Below are positions 57,454-59,574 of a stretch of 59,574 nucleotides of DNA, piece after piece; position 1 is the stretch's first letter; every line of letters starts with the position of its first letter. The notes below the pieces were generated by a model. The model was not told where the DNA came from and made no database searches. It worked only from the letters and a program-made list of their open reading frames with translations. The stretch comes from Spirochaetota bacterium (GTDB lineage Bacteria; Spirochaetota; UBA4802; UBA5550). The stretch lies in NCBI GenBank assembly GCA_016929135.1, contig JAFGJK010000101.1, positions 1 through 59,574 on the forward strand, read 5' to 3'. Position numbers and translations under genes: made by a program.

Positions 57454-59281
57454 ACAACTTTTCCCACAGATGCTCACGAAGCTATGTGTCATTCCGGCCG
57501 TTCTGCTTATTGCGGTCATAATTAATTGTGGTGGAGACGGCGGCGGTGGAGGATTGCTACCACCGGGAGGACCGTCTGGAGGTTCTGCAATCAATCATTC
57601 TCCTGATTCAATCGAAGCATTTGATAAATGGTACTGGCGGAATCCTTTGCCAAGCAATCTCACAGTATATAAAGCGATTTATGACAACGGTACATATATC
57701 GCAATCGGTGAGTATGGATTGATACTCAGATCGTTGGACGGTGATGAATGGGATACCATTCCCTCAGGAATGGATACTCCTCTTTATGGAATTGCCCACG
57801 GCAGCGATACCTTCATGACGGTGGGCGGAAACCGCATTATCACATCTCCCGATGGCCTGACATGGCAGTCGAGACTATGCAACATTTCCGGCTACTGGTT
57901 AGACGTTGCATACGGGAACGGGTTATTTGTGGTCGTGGGGCAGGGAGGAGGGATCATCGCAACTTCAAACGCGGTCGATTGGGCTGAGCGCAGGAAATAC
58001 GATGTGAAGAACAGGGTTCTCAATGCGGTTGTCTATGGAGATGGCAGGTTTGTCGCCGTAGGCGATTACGGCACTTTACTATCCTCACCGGATGGAACGA
58101 CATGGAGCACGAAGGTGTCCAATACCACCGCGGCGTTGCGAGATGTCTGCTATGGAGATGGTACCTATGTCGCGGTGGGAGATTCCGGATATATAGTCAA
58201 TTCAAAGGACGGTGAAATCTGGAATCAGATATCGACATCGTTTACGTATTTCAAATCAGTAACACACAAGGACGGGAAATTTTACGCAGCCGGGAATGAC
58301 GGAATAATCGCACGCTCTGATGACGGAACAACATGGGAGAAAATCGGGAGCATATCGACGGGAGACCTCTGTACGATCATCAGCGGGGAAACGAAGCTTT
58401 ATTCCTTCGGTGAATACGGGATTGCGTTTTCCTCATCGGACGGCAACAGCTGGAACTCGATCATTACCGGGTTTTTACCTATAGCAGAATCAATATGGGG
58501 CATCGCATTCGGGGACAACAAGTTCATTGCCGTGGGGGGAGACAGCGCACTGCTGAAGTCGAGTGACGGGTATACTTGGTCAAAAACGACATCAACTGTT
58601 TTCGATCCACTATACAAGATACGATACGGTAACGGCCTTTTTGTCGCGGTGGGTGTTGGTGGAAAAATCATCACCTCGTCTGACGGCGATTCATGGACAA
58701 GCAGAGTGTCAGGATCGGCTTCAAACCTTCTTCAAATCGAGCATCTGAACAACAGATTCATAACTACCGGGAATGCAGGTACCATTCTATCATCCGATAA
58801 CGGTATCGATTGGTCTGACAAGTCATACGGGACCGCCATATTGAACGATATTGAGTATGGCAAGGGATTATACGTGGCCGTAGGTTCTTCCGGGGCGGTA
58901 ATAACCTCGTCTGATCTGTCCACATGGACCAGCAGGTCGTCTGGAACCACGGACAGACTCAATTCCATCGCATTCGGTAATGATATATTCATAGTGTCGG
59001 GTGCAAACAGCACGGTTCTTTCGTCTATTAACGGGATTGATTGGAAAGTCGAAAAGACATCCTCCTCTGGATACGAATACGGGACCGTTTTTTTCTATAA
59101 GAGCAACTTTATCCTCGTTAATAAAGGATCACGGGATTTCTGGACATCAATGGACGGTATTGTTTGGAAATCAAGGAAGGTGCCCTTAAGTGATACGATT
59201 TATGATATCTGCTCGGCGAACGATACCCTGGTGATTGTCGGGAGCGATTACATGATCATGCAGTCCGGTGAAATCCACTGA
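57437..59281 (+). CDS. Lipoprotein with about fourteen BNR/YCF48-like repeats (two propellers)
   Basis: The 614-residue protein starts at ATG 57437 with GGAGGGA just upstream. The leader LCVIPAVLLIAVIINC gives Cys31 as the lipid site, followed by a poly-Gly stretch (GGDGGGGGLLPPGG). From residue about 75 to the end, about 14 repeats of 38-42 residues follow the pattern YGNGxFVAVGxxGxIxxSxDGxxW: YGDGRFVAVGDYGTLLSS, YGDGTYVAVGDSGYIVNS, FGDNKFIAVGGDSALLKS and YGKGLYVAVGSSGAVITS. Fourteen blades fit two seven-bladed propellers in tandem. It is probably surface-exposed; ligand unknown. Base composition is less GC-rich than the neighbouring efflux genes. Confidence 0.87.
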   Translation: MLFPHRQLFPQMLTKLCVIPAVLLIAVIINCGGDGGGGGLLPPGGPSGGSAINHSPDSIEAFDKWYWRNPLPSNLTVYKAIYDNGTYIAIGEYGLILRSLDGDEWDTIPSGMDTPLYGIAHGSDTFMTVGGNRIITSPDGLTWQSRLCNISGYWLDVAYGNGLFVVVGQGGGIIATSNAVDWAERRKYDVKNRVLNAVVYGDGRFVAVGDYGTLLSSPDGTTWSTKVSNTTAALRDVCYGDGTYVAVGDSGYIVNSKDGEIWNQISTSFTYFKSVTHKDGKFYAAGNDGIIARSDDGTTWEKIGSISTGDLCTIISGETKLYSFGEYGIAFSSSDGNSWNSIITGFLPIAESIWGIAFGDNKFIAVGGDSALLKSSDGYTWSKTTSTVFDPLYKIRYGNGLFVAVGVGGKIITSSDGDSWTSRVSGSASNLLQIEHLNNRFITTGNAGTILSSDNGIDWSDKSYGTAILNDIEYGKGLYVAVGSSGAVITSSDLSTWTSRSSGTTDRLNSIAFGNDIFIVSGANSTVLSSINGIDWKVEKTSSSGYEYGTVFFYKSNFILVNKGSRDFWTSMDGIVWKSRKVPLSDTIYDICSANDTLVIVGSDYMIMQSGEIH

Positions 59282-59388
59282 GGCATTTCAAATATGCGTG
59301 AAGTGCATGGGGGCGTGAAGGCATTGGATCCGGTTGATGAAGCAAATATGGCACGGCATATTCAAAACATAAACTCGTCGGTGATGGC

Positions 59389-59574
59389 ATGAGACGGAAC
59401 ATTCGCCTGAAACATTCGTGCAGTGTCACAGTGATCGCCGCCCTCTGCCTGTCCGTGGCGGTCTCCGGCACGCGAAGCGGCCTGAGGGCCGACCCGAAAT
59501 TCCGATCCTTCACCGACGACCGGCACCGCCTGGAGTACTACGTAGACCAGGGGAAGGACGCCGCGGGGGCCTCG
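59389..59574 (+). CDS. 5' part of an exported protein
   Basis: A reading frame starting at ATG 59389 continues to the window's right edge (62 codons visible). The N-terminus RLKHSCSVTVIAALCLSVAV is signal-peptide-like; then TRSGLRADPKFRSFTDDRHR and LEYYVDQGKDAAGAS. Nothing more can be said. It lies on the same strand as the propeller lipoprotein, 107 bases later. Confidence 0.55.
   Translation, partial: MRRNIRLKHSCSVTVIAALCLSVAVSGTRSGLRADPKFRSFTDDRHRLEYYVDQGKDAAGAS

Noticed and set aside
1..59574. tRNA, rRNA, CRISPR, insertion sequence, prophage or integrase attachment site
   Set aside because: I looked for cloverleaf-like and repeat-spacer patterns and for transposase or integrase proteins on both strands and found none; a tRNAscan-SE and ISEScan run would be needed to exclude small ones fully.

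Overview
The window reads as a moderately GC-rich chromosomal segment of a diderm (Gram-negative) bacterium, most likely a spirochaete of the Leptospira/Treponema side. This is inferred from gene content, not from any search. The strongest hint is the SMC protein: it is short (about 919 residues), has the N-terminal wording familiar from spirochaetal SMCs, and has no recognisable canonical hinge. Numerous lipoproteins with relaxed lipoboxes, outer-membrane efflux genes and a TonB-like protein fit a diderm envelope. I see no rRNA, tRNA, CRISPR array, transposase or phage gene.

Layout. 0-1.8 kb: a partial stomatin/SPFH protein and its NfeD partner on the minus strand, then a DedA membrane protein. 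1.9-6.2 kb: an orphan RND permease and a Yip1-domain protein. 6.3-11.1 kb: a CASTOR/POLLUX-like ion channel facing a large UPF0182 membrane protein. 11.2-16.9 kb: an aminotransferase, a divergent EF-G paralogue, a GlmU-like protein and a TonB-like protein. 16.9-21.9 kb (minus strand): a YihY/BrkB membrane protein carrying an inserted seven-bladed YCF48-type propeller, and an MBOAT/SGNH acyl-transfer pair. 22-32.7 kb: rpsU, rarA, a lipoprotein, smc, two unknown proteins, an acidic zinc-ribbon protein fused by overlap to uvrA. 32.8-40 kb: a TPR-NHL-VWA protein, pcm, a minus-strand cluster (HEAT-repeat protein, small membrane protein, acetyl-xylan-esterase-like protein without its nucleophile), small hypotheticals, and a UPF0045/ATPase pair. 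40.1-41.9 kb: trpR-trpB2 behind a perfect 20-bp palindrome. 41.9-56.3 kb (minus strand): a nine-gene efflux operon. 56.6-59.6 kb: a less GC-rich stretch with a hypothetical protein, a lipoprotein with two predicted propellers, and the start of another exported protein.

How the genes work together. The clearest system is the 14-kb efflux operon: TPR lipoprotein, small lipoprotein, TolC, HlyD adaptor, two tandem RND permeases, a small membrane protein and two Ig-like (Big_5) lipoproteins, mostly coupled by overlaps of 1 to 32 bases, with a TTGACA promoter and a TetR-style inverted repeat at its head. The trpR-trpB2 unit looks self-regulated and salvage-oriented, because no other trp gene is present. 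Consensus or near-consensus TTGACA -35 boxes precede many transcription units.

The most unusual items are the propeller inserted into YihY, the esterase with Gly where the serine should be, the EF-G paralogue with Thr in place of the catalytic His, the TrpR-box-like palindrome, and a palindrome-rich spacer whose sequence also appears in the repetitive N-terminus of the neighbouring TolC. All functional statements rest on reading motifs by eye; no alignment or structure prediction was run.
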